Translations under genes and position numbers: made by a program
The notes under the pieces: generated by a model
Seen by the model: only the letters and a program-made list of their open reading frames with translations
Told to the model about the DNA's origin: nothing
Databases searched by the model: none
In this document: piece by piece, positions 16,452-25,110 of the stretch
Layout of the letters: each line of letters starts with the position of its first letter
Position numbering within the stretch: the first letter of the stretch is position 1
Source: Marivirga atlantica
GTDB taxonomy: Bacteria; Bacteroidota; Bacteroidia; Cytophagales; Cyclobacteriaceae
Reading direction: 5' to 3'
NCBI RefSeq assembly: GCF_016734805.1
Contig: NZ_JAERQG010000001.1
Span: forward strand, 1,571,371-1,635,370
Length of the DNA stretch: 64,000 nt

Positions 16452-17388
16452 ATGCTTTTTGAGAAGGTTTAGATTGAGCAAGCAGGTAAAGAACCGCCAT
16501 TCTGACTGCTACTCCATTTTCTACCTGATTTAAAATAATAGACTGTTTAGAGTCAGCTGCATCACTTGATATCTCTACGCCTCTGTTGATTGGGCCAGGG
16601 TGCATCACAACTATTTCTTTGTTTAAACTATCTAGCATTTTTTTATCGATGCCGTAGTACAAGGAATATTCGCGCAGAGATGGGAAATACTTTAGTTGCT
16701 GTCTTTCCAACTGAATTCGGAGGATGTTGGCTACATCACACCAAGCTAAAGCTTCTTTTACATCAAGTGAAACATGTACGCCTAATTCATGAATGTGCTT
16801 AGGTAATAGCGTTTTTGGGCCACAAACCATCACTTCGGCACCAAGCTTTTGAAGTGCATAAATGTTAGATAAGGCTACGCGGGAATGTAATATGTCACCT
16901 ATGATGGCTATTTTCTTTCCTTTCAGTTCCCCTACTTTTTCTCTCATTGAGAAAGTATCGAGTAAGGCTTGAGTGGGATGCTCATGTGTGCCATCACCGG
17001 CATTTACAATATTAGCATCTATATGCCTTGAAAGGAAGTGAGGAGCTCCAGGACTACTATGTCGCATAACCACCATGTCCACCTTCATAGAAAGTATGTT
17101 ATTTACAGTATCAAGTAGTGTTTCGCCTTTCTTTACTGAGCTGTTTGAGCTTGAAAAGTTAACAACATCAGCAGAAAGCCTTTTCTCGGCTAGTTCAAAT
17201 GACAAACGTGTTCTGGTCGAATTTTCAAAGAAAATGTTAGCTATTGTAATATCTCGAAGAGAAGGTACTTTCTTGATGGGTCGGTTAATGACTTCTTTGA
17301 ATTGTTCAGCAGTTTTAAAAATCAATTGAATATCTTCTGGAGTTAATTCTTTGATACCCAATAAATGTTTAACACTTAGTTTTGCCAT
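16450..17388 (-). CDS. pyrB: aspartate carbamoyltransferase catalytic subunit
   Basis: A 312-residue transcarbamoylase of de novo pyrimidine synthesis, forming carbamoyl-aspartate. The carbamoyl-phosphate motif ENSTRTRLSFE (near residue 54), the SSVKKGETLLDT loop, HPTQALLDTF and the aspartate-side HPGPINRGVEI are all present. The length is normal. It lies 2 bases after pyrR on the same strand and is surely cotranscribed with it. No pyrI regulatory subunit is visible, as expected when pyrR accompanies pyrB. Confidence 0.97.
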   Translation of the reverse strand: MAKLSVKHLLGIKELTPEDIQLIFKTAEQFKEVINRPIKKVPSLRDITIANIFFENSTRTRLSFELAEKRLSADVVNFSSSNSSVKKGETLLDTVNNILSMKVDMVVMRHSSPGAPHFLSRHIDANIVNAGDGTHEHPTQALLDTFSMREKVGELKGKKIAIIGDILHSRVALSNIYALQKLGAEVMVCGPKTLLPKHIHELGVHVSLDVKEALAWCDVANILRIQLERQQLKYFPSLREYSLYYGIDKKMLDSLNKEIVVMHPGPINRGVEISSDAADSKQSIILNQVENGVAVRMAVLYLLAQSKPSQKA

Positions 17389-17390
17389 GT

Positions 17391-17933
17391 TTAATCGTTT
17401 GTCACTAACCAGATTTGATCATTTTCAGCTCCCTGATCTGTCCATTCAACCAATACACGCTGAGTTTTGAGTGTATTCACTCTTTTACCAACATAATCAG
17501 GCTGTATAGGAAGGTCTCTGGTATATTTTCTATCAATAAATGTAAGTAATTCAACTAACCGAGGACGGCCAAAGGCAATCATAGCATCTAGTGCTGCACG
17601 TGTTGTACGACCTGTAAAAAGCACGTCATCTATAAGTATTACCTTTTTGTCTTCAATTAAAAAGGGAATATCTGTTGCATTGGCCTCAATTGGCGAGTCT
17701 CTTCTGCGGAAATCATCTCTATAAAAGGTTACATCTAAGTAGCCTAAGGGTATCGAGCTCTCAAGCCGCTCTTCCAATCTTTTATGAAGCCTATCGGCTA
17801 AATAAATACCTCTTGGCTGCATGCCAATAAGAACAGTATCGGTAAAGTCACCATGGTTTTCAATAAGCTCTTCCACCAGTCGGAAGATGGTTATTCTGAG
17901 TAGTTCGCTATCTAAAATCAGTCTTTTATCCAT
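17391..17933 (-). CDS. pyrR: PyrR pyrimidine regulator / uracil phosphoribosyltransferase
   Basis: A 180-residue type I phosphoribosyltransferase from the ATG at 17933; the frame is open further upstream but the family starts here (MDKRLILDSE). The PRPP-binding motif VILIDDVLFTGRTTRAALDA lies near residue 100. In Bacillus PyrR binds leader RNA to attenuate pyr transcription and has weak uracil phosphoribosyltransferase activity. Here only 32 bases separate it from the upstream gene, leaving no room for a leader hairpin directly before it, so any RNA target must lie elsewhere or the protein acts as an enzyme. Confidence 0.93.
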   Translation of the reverse strand: MDKRLILDSELLRITIFRLVEELIENHGDFTDTVLIGMQPRGIYLADRLHKRLEERLESSIPLGYLDVTFYRDDFRRRDSPIEANATDIPFLIEDKKVILIDDVLFTGRTTRAALDAMIAFGRPRLVELLTFIDRKYTRDLPIQPDYVGKRVNTLKTQRVLVEWTDQGAENDQIWLVTND

Positions 17934-17965
17934 GGGATTGCGGCAAAGATAGTAAAACAACTAGT

Positions 17966-19486
17966 TTAATCTACAACGATTTTATTGATAAAAAAGACTT
18001 TTCTGTTAAGCTCAATATCGCTATCCTTTAAGTTTTTTACTCTATTGACGCCATAGGCATAAAATGTTTTGCTGTACCATTTTTCAAGCCCTTCTAATTC
18101 TTCATCGTTGCCTTTTATTTCATCACTATCATATTTAAGACGAAGGTCTTCTGTGGATTTTCCCTCAATAATATCTTGCTCTCGGATAACTTTAACCTTC
18201 AATTGTTGATCATACAAATAGAGCATTACAATTTTATTATCTGTAAAAACTACCTGTACATGCTCCTCTAGAAAGAAGCTTTTTAAGTCATTTATCTCAA
18301 AGCTGTTGTCCCACAGTAAGTTACCTTCATTATCAAAGCCAATGATGATGGCATGGGTATACTTATAACCATCAAAAACCTGAGTAGATCTTCTTGATGT
18401 AAAAGGGTCATAGAATCCACCCATACCATAAGCAGATGTAGTATAGGTTGGATAATATGCTTCACCAATTAGTATGTTTTGATCATTTTGCTGAATAATA
18501 TCTTGCACGTAGAGGCGATAGCTGAATTTCAATTTCTTACCTTTTATTTTCTTGCGCTGAATTCTTCTTTTAATGCGAGCTTTTCTCTTTTCTCGCATAT
18601 AATTGAAGAAGTTCTCCAGGTTGGCGTAGTTGTAATATTGGATGTCATAAGTACCATCAATGGCAAGATCAGCAATGAAAAGACCGCGAGAAGTTTCTGT
18701 TCTACGTTTTTTGGAATAGGTGCCTGCTAAAAGATTGGCACCAATTTCTCCGTTAACAATTCTACCGTTTGTTAAACTCCTATCTTCCCCTGCATCTATT
18801 TCTCGCGAATAAATCAATTCACCCCTAGTGGAGTAGGCTCTTACGGTTATGCCATAAGTCTTATCTAATCTTCTTTCTGAAGTTACCACTCTAAACCATT
18901 CATCATTGGTATTCCGAACAATTTGAAGTAGACTGCTCCTATCAGTATAAAAGCCGGGAAGTACAAAACCTTTTTCTTGTGTGAAATTATATACCATGAG
19001 CACAGCCCTCATGTTTACATCACCACCAAAAATCACGGCATCATCTTTTAGCTCAAATTCTGTAAGTTTAATGGGAACAACATTTTTGTAGACATAAGAT
19101 TGGAAGCCTGCTTCACCAACTTTAAAAGTTACAAATAGCAAGTCTTCAGCATACTCAATGCCTTCCTGAAAAAGCATCACAAACTGACCGTTTTGGTAGC
19201 TGTATCCTCGAAAAGTAAATTTATCGTCAATTAATACCTCATGACGGCTAACTTCCTGTAATGAAGTGTCTATTCTAATGATTTCCCAGCTGTTCTCTTT
19301 TTTAGTTTTCTTATCTTCCCGCTCTTTGAAAATGTATATTCCATTTTCTTCAGCAGAAACGATATTATAAGGTTCATCTAGCTCATCAATTTCTATTTCA
19401 TATCTGGTTGGTTGTGAAATTTGACCAAACACTACCGATGAAAAGAGTATTGCAATAAGAAATAAGGAGAAACAACGCATACACAT
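17966..19486 (-). CDS. secreted protein of unknown function
   Basis: A 506-residue protein with signal peptide ending VVFGQ (about residue 22). The rest is beta-rich with repeated short blocks of the form 'I..FDNEGNLLWDNS' and 'VRAYSTRGELIYSREI', suggesting a propeller-like fold of the kind used by secreted or periplasmic binding proteins. A basic stretch near residue 300 (REKRKARIKRRIQRKKIKG) is unusual for an exported protein. It precedes pyrR by 32 bases on the same strand, so all three may be cotranscribed although no functional link to pyrimidines is evident. I do not recognise the family. Confidence 0.75.
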   Translation of the reverse strand: MCMRCFSLFLIAILFSSVVFGQISQPTRYEIEIDELDEPYNIVSAEENGIYIFKEREDKKTKKENSWEIIRIDTSLQEVSRHEVLIDDKFTFRGYSYQNGQFVMLFQEGIEYAEDLLFVTFKVGEAGFQSYVYKNVVPIKLTEFELKDDAVIFGGDVNMRAVLMVYNFTQEKGFVLPGFYTDRSSLLQIVRNTNDEWFRVVTSERRLDKTYGITVRAYSTRGELIYSREIDAGEDRSLTNGRIVNGEIGANLLAGTYSKKRRTETSRGLFIADLAIDGTYDIQYYNYANLENFFNYMREKRKARIKRRIQRKKIKGKKLKFSYRLYVQDIIQQNDQNILIGEAYYPTYTTSAYGMGGFYDPFTSRRSTQVFDGYKYTHAIIIGFDNEGNLLWDNSFEINDLKSFFLEEHVQVVFTDNKIVMLYLYDQQLKVKVIREQDIIEGKSTEDLRLKYDSDEIKGNDEELEGLEKWYSKTFYAYGVNRVKNLKDSDIELNRKVFFINKIVVD

Positions 19487-19623
19487 AATCTATTTAACGT
19501 AATAGCAGTTATCAAATCAAATTAATCAGAAAAATCATCATTCTTCAATAGTTGCGTAGAAGTATTGAAAAATTATTTAATCAGATCGGATTATACTGTT
19601 AATTTTACAAAAAGCTCAAAACC

Positions 19624-21342
19624 GTGGAAAATAAACATATCCTGAAATTACTTAAGCAGACTGCCAAACTGATGGAATTGTTTGGTGAGAATGATTTTAA
19701 AATAAAAAGTTACAATTCAGCTATTTACAATTTGGAAAAAGCTGATGTTCGATTGGCTGATTTAGACCAATCGGCATTAGAAAAGCTTGATGGAGTTGGT
19801 AAGAGCATTGCGGCCTCTATAGCTGAAATTATTGAAACAGGTTCACTAAAACAACTTACTGATTATCAGAATAAAACACCTGAAGGTGTGATGGAAATGA
19901 TGAAGTTGAGCGGTTTTGGTCCAAAAAAGATTAAACTGATTTGGGAAGATTTAGGGATTGATAATTTAACAGACCTAATTGAGGCCTGTAAGCAGGATAA
20001 AATAGCCGCGTTAAAAGGTTTTGGTGCTAAGAGCCAAGATAAAATGCTGGAATCGGCAAAATTTCTGATAAGCAGGAGAGGTTTTGTGCATTACAGAGAG
20101 GCAGAAAAGATTGCAGAAGCATTGATTGAACATCTTCAGGAGCTTACAGATAAAAACTTTGTTAGTACCACAGGAGCTGTAAGGCGAAAGATGGAAGTGA
20201 TTAAGCCAATAGAATTATTGGTTGGGGCCAAAGAGAAGTCCAAAATCAAATCATCTTTAGAAAAGTCAGCTAATTACGAAGTGAATGAAAAGCTTTCGGG
20301 ACCTTACAAACTGAAACTTAGAGAGAAGGAAACAAAAGCTGAAATCGACATTTATTTCACACCAGAAGAAAATTTTGCCAATGAGCTTTACCGCACCACG
20401 GCAAATCCACAGCATTTGGTTCATCAAACTGACAAAGGAGAATCGCTCTATAAATTGTTAAAGCAAGAAAATTTCAAAAGTGAGGAAGCCATTTTCAAAG
20501 CAGCTGATTTGCCATTTATAGCTCCTGAATTGAGAGAAGGTTTATGGGAGTTTGAGATGGCTAAAGAGGGTAATATGCCAAAACTCATTGAAACCGATGA
20601 TTTAAAAGGTATTCTTCATAACCACAGCACTTACAGTGATGGAGCCAATACCCTTGAGCGAATGGCTACCTACTGCAAAGAACTAGGTTATGAGTATTTA
20701 GGCATAAGCGACCATAGCAAAACTGCCGCTTATGCCAATGGCTTACAGGAATTTCGTGTAAAACAACAACATGAGGAGATTGATGAGCTCAATAAAAAGC
20801 TGGCTCCATTCAAAATATTCAAAGGCATAGAATCCGATATATTAAATGATGGCTCATTGGATTACGCTGATGATGTATTGGCCAGTTTTGATTTTGTGGT
20901 AGCCTCAATACACGCTCAGCTTAATATGGATGAGAAAACAGCAACTGAAAGATTGATCAAGGCTATTTCAAATCCTTTCACAACCATGCTGGGGCATCCG
21001 ACCGGACGTCTACTTTTACAGCGTGAAGCTTATCCGATTAATCATTATGCGGTAATTGATGCCTGTGCAGAGTACAATGTAATTATCGAAATTAATGCGC
21101 ATCCATGGCGATTGGATTTAGATTGGCGCTATGTTAAATATGCTATTGATAAAGGCGTAATGATTTCTATAAATCCTGATGCACACGAAACAAAAGGCTA
21201 TCACGATATGTATTACGGTGTATGCGTGGGAAGAAAGGCCGGATTAACAGCCAAAGAAACTTTTAACGCACTATCACAAAAAGAAGTAGAGGCACACTTT
21301 AACAAAAAGAAAGAGGCAGCTCTTCAACTTATTAAATCATAA
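19624..21342 (+). CDS. PolX-family protein with PHP domain and degenerate polymerase site
   Basis: A 572-residue PolX-type protein starting at GTG. Helix-hairpin-helix motifs (LDGVGKSIAASI, LSGFGPKKIK, LKGFGAKSQ) occupy residues 50-145. The nucleotidyltransferase part follows, but where active PolX enzymes have GDIDxL this protein has KPIELL (residues 194-199), so two metal-binding aspartates are lost; the third, in AEIDIYF near 240, is kept. The C-terminal PHP domain is intact: HNHSTYSDG, GISDHS, EINAHPWRLDLDW and NPDAHE supply the metal ligands of a 3'-5' exonuclease. Expect nuclease without polymerase activity. The GT9 gene follows after 9 bases. Confidence 0.9.
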   Translation: MENKHILKLLKQTAKLMELFGENDFKIKSYNSAIYNLEKADVRLADLDQSALEKLDGVGKSIAASIAEIIETGSLKQLTDYQNKTPEGVMEMMKLSGFGPKKIKLIWEDLGIDNLTDLIEACKQDKIAALKGFGAKSQDKMLESAKFLISRRGFVHYREAEKIAEALIEHLQELTDKNFVSTTGAVRRKMEVIKPIELLVGAKEKSKIKSSLEKSANYEVNEKLSGPYKLKLREKETKAEIDIYFTPEENFANELYRTTANPQHLVHQTDKGESLYKLLKQENFKSEEAIFKAADLPFIAPELREGLWEFEMAKEGNMPKLIETDDLKGILHNHSTYSDGANTLERMATYCKELGYEYLGISDHSKTAAYANGLQEFRVKQQHEEIDELNKKLAPFKIFKGIESDILNDGSLDYADDVLASFDFVVASIHAQLNMDEKTATERLIKAISNPFTTMLGHPTGRLLLQREAYPINHYAVIDACAEYNVIIEINAHPWRLDLDWRYVKYAIDKGVMISINPDAHETKGYHDMYYGVCVGRKAGLTAKETFNALSQKEVEAHFNKKKEAALQLIKS

Positions 21343-21351
21343 ATACATAGT

Positions 21352-22371
21352 TTGAAATCAATTAAGAAAGTTCTCATTTTAAGGTTCTCCTCTATAGGTG
21401 ATATAGTTTTGACCACACCTGTTATTAGAGCCATTAAGATGCAACTCGATGATGTGGAAGTACACTATTGTACTAAAAAATCATTTGCTCATATTTTAGA
21501 GAATAACCCATTTGTAGATAAGGTACATGTGTTACCTGAGAAACTTAGTGATTTAACGGATTCACTTAAGGACGAGAACTTTGACTATGTGGTTGATTTG
21601 CATCATAATATCAGAACCAGATTAATCAAACAAAAATTAAAGGTGCCTTCTAAAGCTTTCAATAAGCTTAATCTGGAAAAGTGGCTAATAGTCAATATGA
21701 AGGTGAATAAACTGCCCAATATTCATATTGTAGACAGATATATGGAAGCAGCCTCCGAATTAGGCGTTAAAACTGATGGTTCCGGTTTAGATTACTTTAT
21801 TCCTGAAAAAGATGAGGTAGAATTAAGTTGGTTGCCCGAAGGTTTCCAGAAAGAATATGTAGCCTATGTAATTGGTGCACAGCATCAAACCAAGAAACTT
21901 CCGGTTGAAAGGATGATTGAGCTGTGTGATAAAATCAACAAACCTGTAGTTATTGTTGGTGGGCCTGATGATGTAGAAGATGCGGATAAAATAGAAACTT
22001 TCTTCGAGCGAAATGAGGGATCAGCGCCTTATGAAGAGAAACTTACTGAGCTGGGTAAGAAAACAGTAATATTCAATGCTTGTGGTAAGTTTAACCTTAA
22101 TCAGTCGGCCTCTATTGTAAAACAGGCGAAATATGTTTTTAGCCATGATACGGGTTTGATGCACATTGCCGCTGCTTTTAAAAAGAACATCTTTTGTATA
22201 TGGGGTAATACCATTCCCAGCTTTGGCATGTATCCCTATAAAACCAAGTTTACGGTTTTAGAGAATAACAAAGTCAATTGCAGACCTTGCTCAAAGATTG
22301 GCTATCAGAAATGCCCTAAAGGTCATTTCAAGTGCATGAAAGATATCGTTTTTGATTTCTACTTACCTTGA
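21352..22371 (+). CDS. glycosyltransferase family 9 (heptosyltransferase-like)
   Basis: A 339-residue GT-B enzyme starting at TTG, 9 bases after the PolX gene. The opening VLILRFSSIGDIVLTTPVIRA is typical of ADP-heptose:LPS transferases, followed by VVDLHHNIRTRLIK and, in the C-terminal half, FSHDTGLMHIAAA, the sugar-nucleotide site. Cysteines in CRPCSKIGYQKCPKGHFKC near the end form a cluster found in many Bacteroidota members. It probably adds a sugar to the lipopolysaccharide core on the inner face of the inner membrane. The sugar is not determined. Confidence 0.9.
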   Translation: MKSIKKVLILRFSSIGDIVLTTPVIRAIKMQLDDVEVHYCTKKSFAHILENNPFVDKVHVLPEKLSDLTDSLKDENFDYVVDLHHNIRTRLIKQKLKVPSKAFNKLNLEKWLIVNMKVNKLPNIHIVDRYMEAASELGVKTDGSGLDYFIPEKDEVELSWLPEGFQKEYVAYVIGAQHQTKKLPVERMIELCDKINKPVVIVGGPDDVEDADKIETFFERNEGSAPYEEKLTELGKKTVIFNACGKFNLNQSASIVKQAKYVFSHDTGLMHIAAAFKKNIFCIWGNTIPSFGMYPYKTKFTVLENNKVNCRPCSKIGYQKCPKGHFKCMKDIVFDFYLP

Positions 22372-22419
22372 ATGTTCTACTACTGTCTTTCTTTAGACTA
22401 AATAGTGATTGTAGTTAGC

Positions 22420-22467
22420 GTCATTCCCGAGCACCTGCCTGTCGGCAGACAGGATAGGGAATCTCAT
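22420..22467. repeat. intergenic palindromic repeat
   Basis: GTCATTCCCG at one end and GGGAATCTC near the other enclose CCTGCCTGTCGGCAGACAGG (22434-22453), itself nearly palindromic. Such imperfect palindromes resemble dispersed REP-like units. It sits between two convergent genes (GT9 and yraN) and may also serve in termination. Confidence 0.5.
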
Positions 22468-22469
22468 TA

Positions 22470-22817
22470 TCAATAAAAAGCATCCTCAATATGATAGAAT
22501 TCAGGAGGTTGATTCAGTACAATACTTAAAATATCGAACCTGATATCTTTCTGCCAATTGATGCTGTAAATGTAATTTTCAGCAGCCTGAATTATCATTC
22601 TTTCTTTGTGGGTATTTACCCGTGCTTCGGGCATATTAAACTTTGAGGAGCTTAGTGTTTTAACTTCTACAAAAACAAGCAAGCTATCTTTCAGGCAGAT
22701 TAAATCGATCTCAGCTCTTTTGTATCTGTAATTTTCTTCCAGAATTTCATATCCTTTGTCTAATAGAAACTCTTTAGCAAGTTGCTCTCCTTTGTCTCCG
22801 GTGCTTTTAGTGCTCAT
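22470..22817 (-). CDS. YraN/UPF0102 family endonuclease-like protein
   Basis: A 115-residue protein from the ATG at 22817; the frame is open 23 codons upstream but the family begins at TGDKGEQLAKEFLLDKGYEIL. The restriction-endonuclease-like core is present: E in GEQLA, D in RAEIDLICLKD and the ExK pair in FVEVKT. The family is widespread and is usually seen as a predicted Holliday-junction-resolvase-like nuclease; its job is not established. It is divergent from lipB. Confidence 0.9.
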   Translation of the reverse strand: MSTKSTGDKGEQLAKEFLLDKGYEILEENYRYKRAEIDLICLKDSLLVFVEVKTLSSSKFNMPEARVNTHKERMIIQAAENYIYSINWQKDIRFDILSIVLNQPPEFYHIEDAFY

Positions 22818-22951
22818 GTAACCAATGAAGATAGTAACATTTGATTTTGAAATCAGTATATAGTAAGGCTTTTCATTAAGCTTCAATTATATTTGCAACA
22901 GCTATAGCAGAGAATAGTGGCTATAACTCAAAACCAAAAGGATTTTCATTT

Positions 22952-23671
22952 TTGAATCATCACATTAATAAAAAAACAAAGTTTCTCGATTTAGGTCTGA
23001 TGGACTACCAGGAGGCCTGGGATTACCAAGGTGAGCTTTTTGAGAAAACCATCGCCATCAAAACAAGCAATAGAAAGCTTGAAGAGGAACAGCAACAAAT
23101 AACAGAAAATTACTTAATATTTCTGGAGCATCCGCATGTGTATACTTTAGGGAAAAGTGGTTCTGAAGATAATCTGTTACTTGATGAAGATGGTTTGAAA
23201 GAGAAGGAAGCAACCTATTACAAAATCAATAGAGGAGGAGATATTACCTATCATGGACCAGGTCAAATTGTGGGTTATCCTATTCTTGATTTAGATAATT
23301 TCTTTACAGATATCCATAAATATTTACGCTTATTAGAGGAGGCGGTAATCCTTACCCTTAAGGACTATGGAATAGAGTCGGGAAGAATAAAGGGTTTAAC
23401 AGGTGTTTGGTTGGATTATGAAGAAGGCGCTAAGAATCCAAGAAAAATATGTGCACTAGGCGTTAAGAGTAGCAGATGGGTTACTATGCACGGTTTTGCC
23501 TTTAATGTAAATACAAATTTAGACTATTTCAAAAACATCATCCCTTGTGGTATTGATGATAAAGCAGTAACCTCTATGGAAGCTGAATTAGGAAAAAAGC
23601 AAAACATGCAGGAAGTGGAAGAGAAGCTTAAGCAACATATAGCTGACTTATTTGAAATGGAATTGATTTAA
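22952..23671 (+). CDS. lipB: lipoyl(octanoyl) transferase
   Basis: A 239-residue LipB enzyme that moves octanoyl from acyl-carrier protein to lipoyl domains. Motifs: EHPHVYTLGKSG, RGGDITYHGPGQIVGYPILDL, the catalytic lysine in ALGVKSSRWVTMHGFA, and the catalytic cysteine in IIPCGI. It starts at TTG. A TATATTTG box (22888-22895) fits the -7 element, although no clear -33 element precedes it. No lipA is adjacent. Confidence 0.96.
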   Translation: MNHHINKKTKFLDLGLMDYQEAWDYQGELFEKTIAIKTSNRKLEEEQQQITENYLIFLEHPHVYTLGKSGSEDNLLLDEDGLKEKEATYYKINRGGDITYHGPGQIVGYPILDLDNFFTDIHKYLRLLEEAVILTLKDYGIESGRIKGLTGVWLDYEEGAKNPRKICALGVKSSRWVTMHGFAFNVNTNLDYFKNIIPCGIDDKAVTSMEAELGKKQNMQEVEEKLKQHIADLFEMELI

Positions 23672-23678
23672 CCATCAG

Positions 23679-24080
23679 ATGAAGAAAGATATAGATTTTT
23701 CACCTGTTACGGGTGTAGATTTGGTTATTGCCCAATCTAAATTGGAGAATAGCACAGGTTGGGATGTATACATTATCAACCGTAACCTCATTGAACTCAC
23801 CAATGTGATGATCACCTCAAAAGGTTATGGAGAGATTAATGGTGAAGAAAAGAAGACTGCTGTACTTCGGCACCGCATTGAAAAGCTGGATGAACAAAGC
23901 TTTCAGCGTGTAGAGCCAATAGATGAATCAGTGTTTAAGTTGAATAATGAATATTGGGTGAGCTACTTTATTGTTGATCAGGTATTCGATAAGAAATTCA
24001 TTTTTGTCCCGGATTCTATCACCAAAGAAAACCTTCAGTATATCCCTGAATTAGATATGATGGGCGTTAGACATGCCTGA
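23679..24080 (+). CDS. conserved protein of unknown function next to lipB
   Basis: A soluble 133-residue protein 7 bases after lipB. It is beta-rich with a central VMITSKGYGEIN followed by KTAVLRHRIEKL and a C-terminal VFDKKFIFVPDSI. I recall similar 130-140-residue proteins as widespread in Bacteroidota without a known role. The tight spacing makes it an operon partner of lipB. No catalytic motif, signal peptide or membrane segment can be seen. Confidence 0.8.
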   Translation: MKKDIDFSPVTGVDLVIAQSKLENSTGWDVYIINRNLIELTNVMITSKGYGEINGEEKKTAVLRHRIEKLDEQSFQRVEPIDESVFKLNNEYWVSYFIVDQVFDKKFIFVPDSITKENLQYIPELDMMGVRHA

Positions 24081-24207
24081 TTGGTATTCTTAAACCCTCA
24101 CTCTATCTAAAAATGAAGGTTTTGTTTTGAGAATTTAGCTTATCATGCTATTTTCCTGATTGGTTTTAAATACACATGTATTGGTTAACTTTTAAATTCA
24201 ATCAGCT

Positions 24208-25047
24208 ATGAAGATATTATCTACTTTCTTGTTCCTCTTAATTACAGTTGGAAATGTTTTGGCGCAGAGCCCAATAAATGGCCAGAGTTGGGCTCAAGTA
24301 AAAGCTAATAAAACAGGTAACTTAACTTGTGTGTATTACAAAACTCCAGGATTGGTATTTGAACAAGGCGGTAAAATGCAGGGTGTTTGTGTTGACTTAA
24401 TGGAGGAGTTTAAAGGGTTTGTGAAAGATAAATATGCAGTAGAACTAAGTTTTTCCTTCACTAAGAAAATTGATAACTTCTCAAATTTCATCAATACTGT
24501 AAAAGTATCTGACAACATAATGGGAGTGTGTAATACCAGTATTACCAATGAAAGAAAAACCTTTCTGAGCTTCACGCCTCCTTATATGAACAATCCTTCC
24601 GTATTACTTTCTAATAATGATGCTGAAAAAATTTCCAGCTTAGATGAAATGAGCACTGCTTTTAAAGATTACAAAGCTGTTGTTATTAAGGGTTCTACGC
24701 ATGAAAAATACTTGAATGACATTAAAGGAAAATATTTCAGCAACCTTCAGATTGAAATGGTGAATTCTGGACCGGAAGTAATTGCCAAGTTAAAAAGTGG
24801 TCAGAATTATTTTACGCTTATAGATTTTACCGAGTATTATGACTCAGTAAAAAAGAGACTACCTATCACAAGGCATTTGGTAAATTTAAATGAGTTAGAA
24901 GATCAACTAGGTTTTATTTTTCCTAAAAGTTCCGACTGGGCTTCTGTTTGGGCAGAGTTTCTTACACCTGAATATAAAAATAGTGTAGCCTATAAGAGGA
25001 TCATTGCTGATAACTTAGGGACATCCTTCGTAAACTTGATCAAATAA
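24208..25047 (+). CDS. extracellular solute-binding protein, family 3-like
   Basis: A 279-residue periplasmic protein with signal peptide ending NVLAQ (residue 20). The two-lobe layout of amino-acid-type solute-binding proteins is visible: VCVDLMEEFKGFV in the first lobe, ERKTFLSFTPPYMNNPSVLL as the hinge signature, and VVIKGSTHEKYL opening the second lobe. No permease or ATPase gene is near, so it may bind a ligand for signalling or work with a distant transporter. It is flanked by its own intergenic region and a terminator. Confidence 0.85.
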   Translation: MKILSTFLFLLITVGNVLAQSPINGQSWAQVKANKTGNLTCVYYKTPGLVFEQGGKMQGVCVDLMEEFKGFVKDKYAVELSFSFTKKIDNFSNFINTVKVSDNIMGVCNTSITNERKTFLSFTPPYMNNPSVLLSNNDAEKISSLDEMSTAFKDYKAVVIKGSTHEKYLNDIKGKYFSNLQIEMVNSGPEVIAKLKSGQNYFTLIDFTEYYDSVKKRLPITRHLVNLNELEDQLGFIFPKSSDWASVWAEFLTPEYKNSVAYKRIIADNLGTSFVNLIK

Positions 25048-25070
25048 AAAGATTGATTTTATAAATTATT

Positions 25071-25099
25071 AAGGCTCTTTTTACAAAAGAGCCTTTTTT
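25071..25099 (+). terminator. intrinsic terminator after the solute-binding protein
   Basis: AAGGCTCTTTT and AAAAGAGCCTT are perfect 11-bp complements with a 3-nt loop, followed by T residues. It lies between convergent genes. Confidence 0.9.
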
Positions 25100-25110
25100 G
25101 TGCTTTAAAT

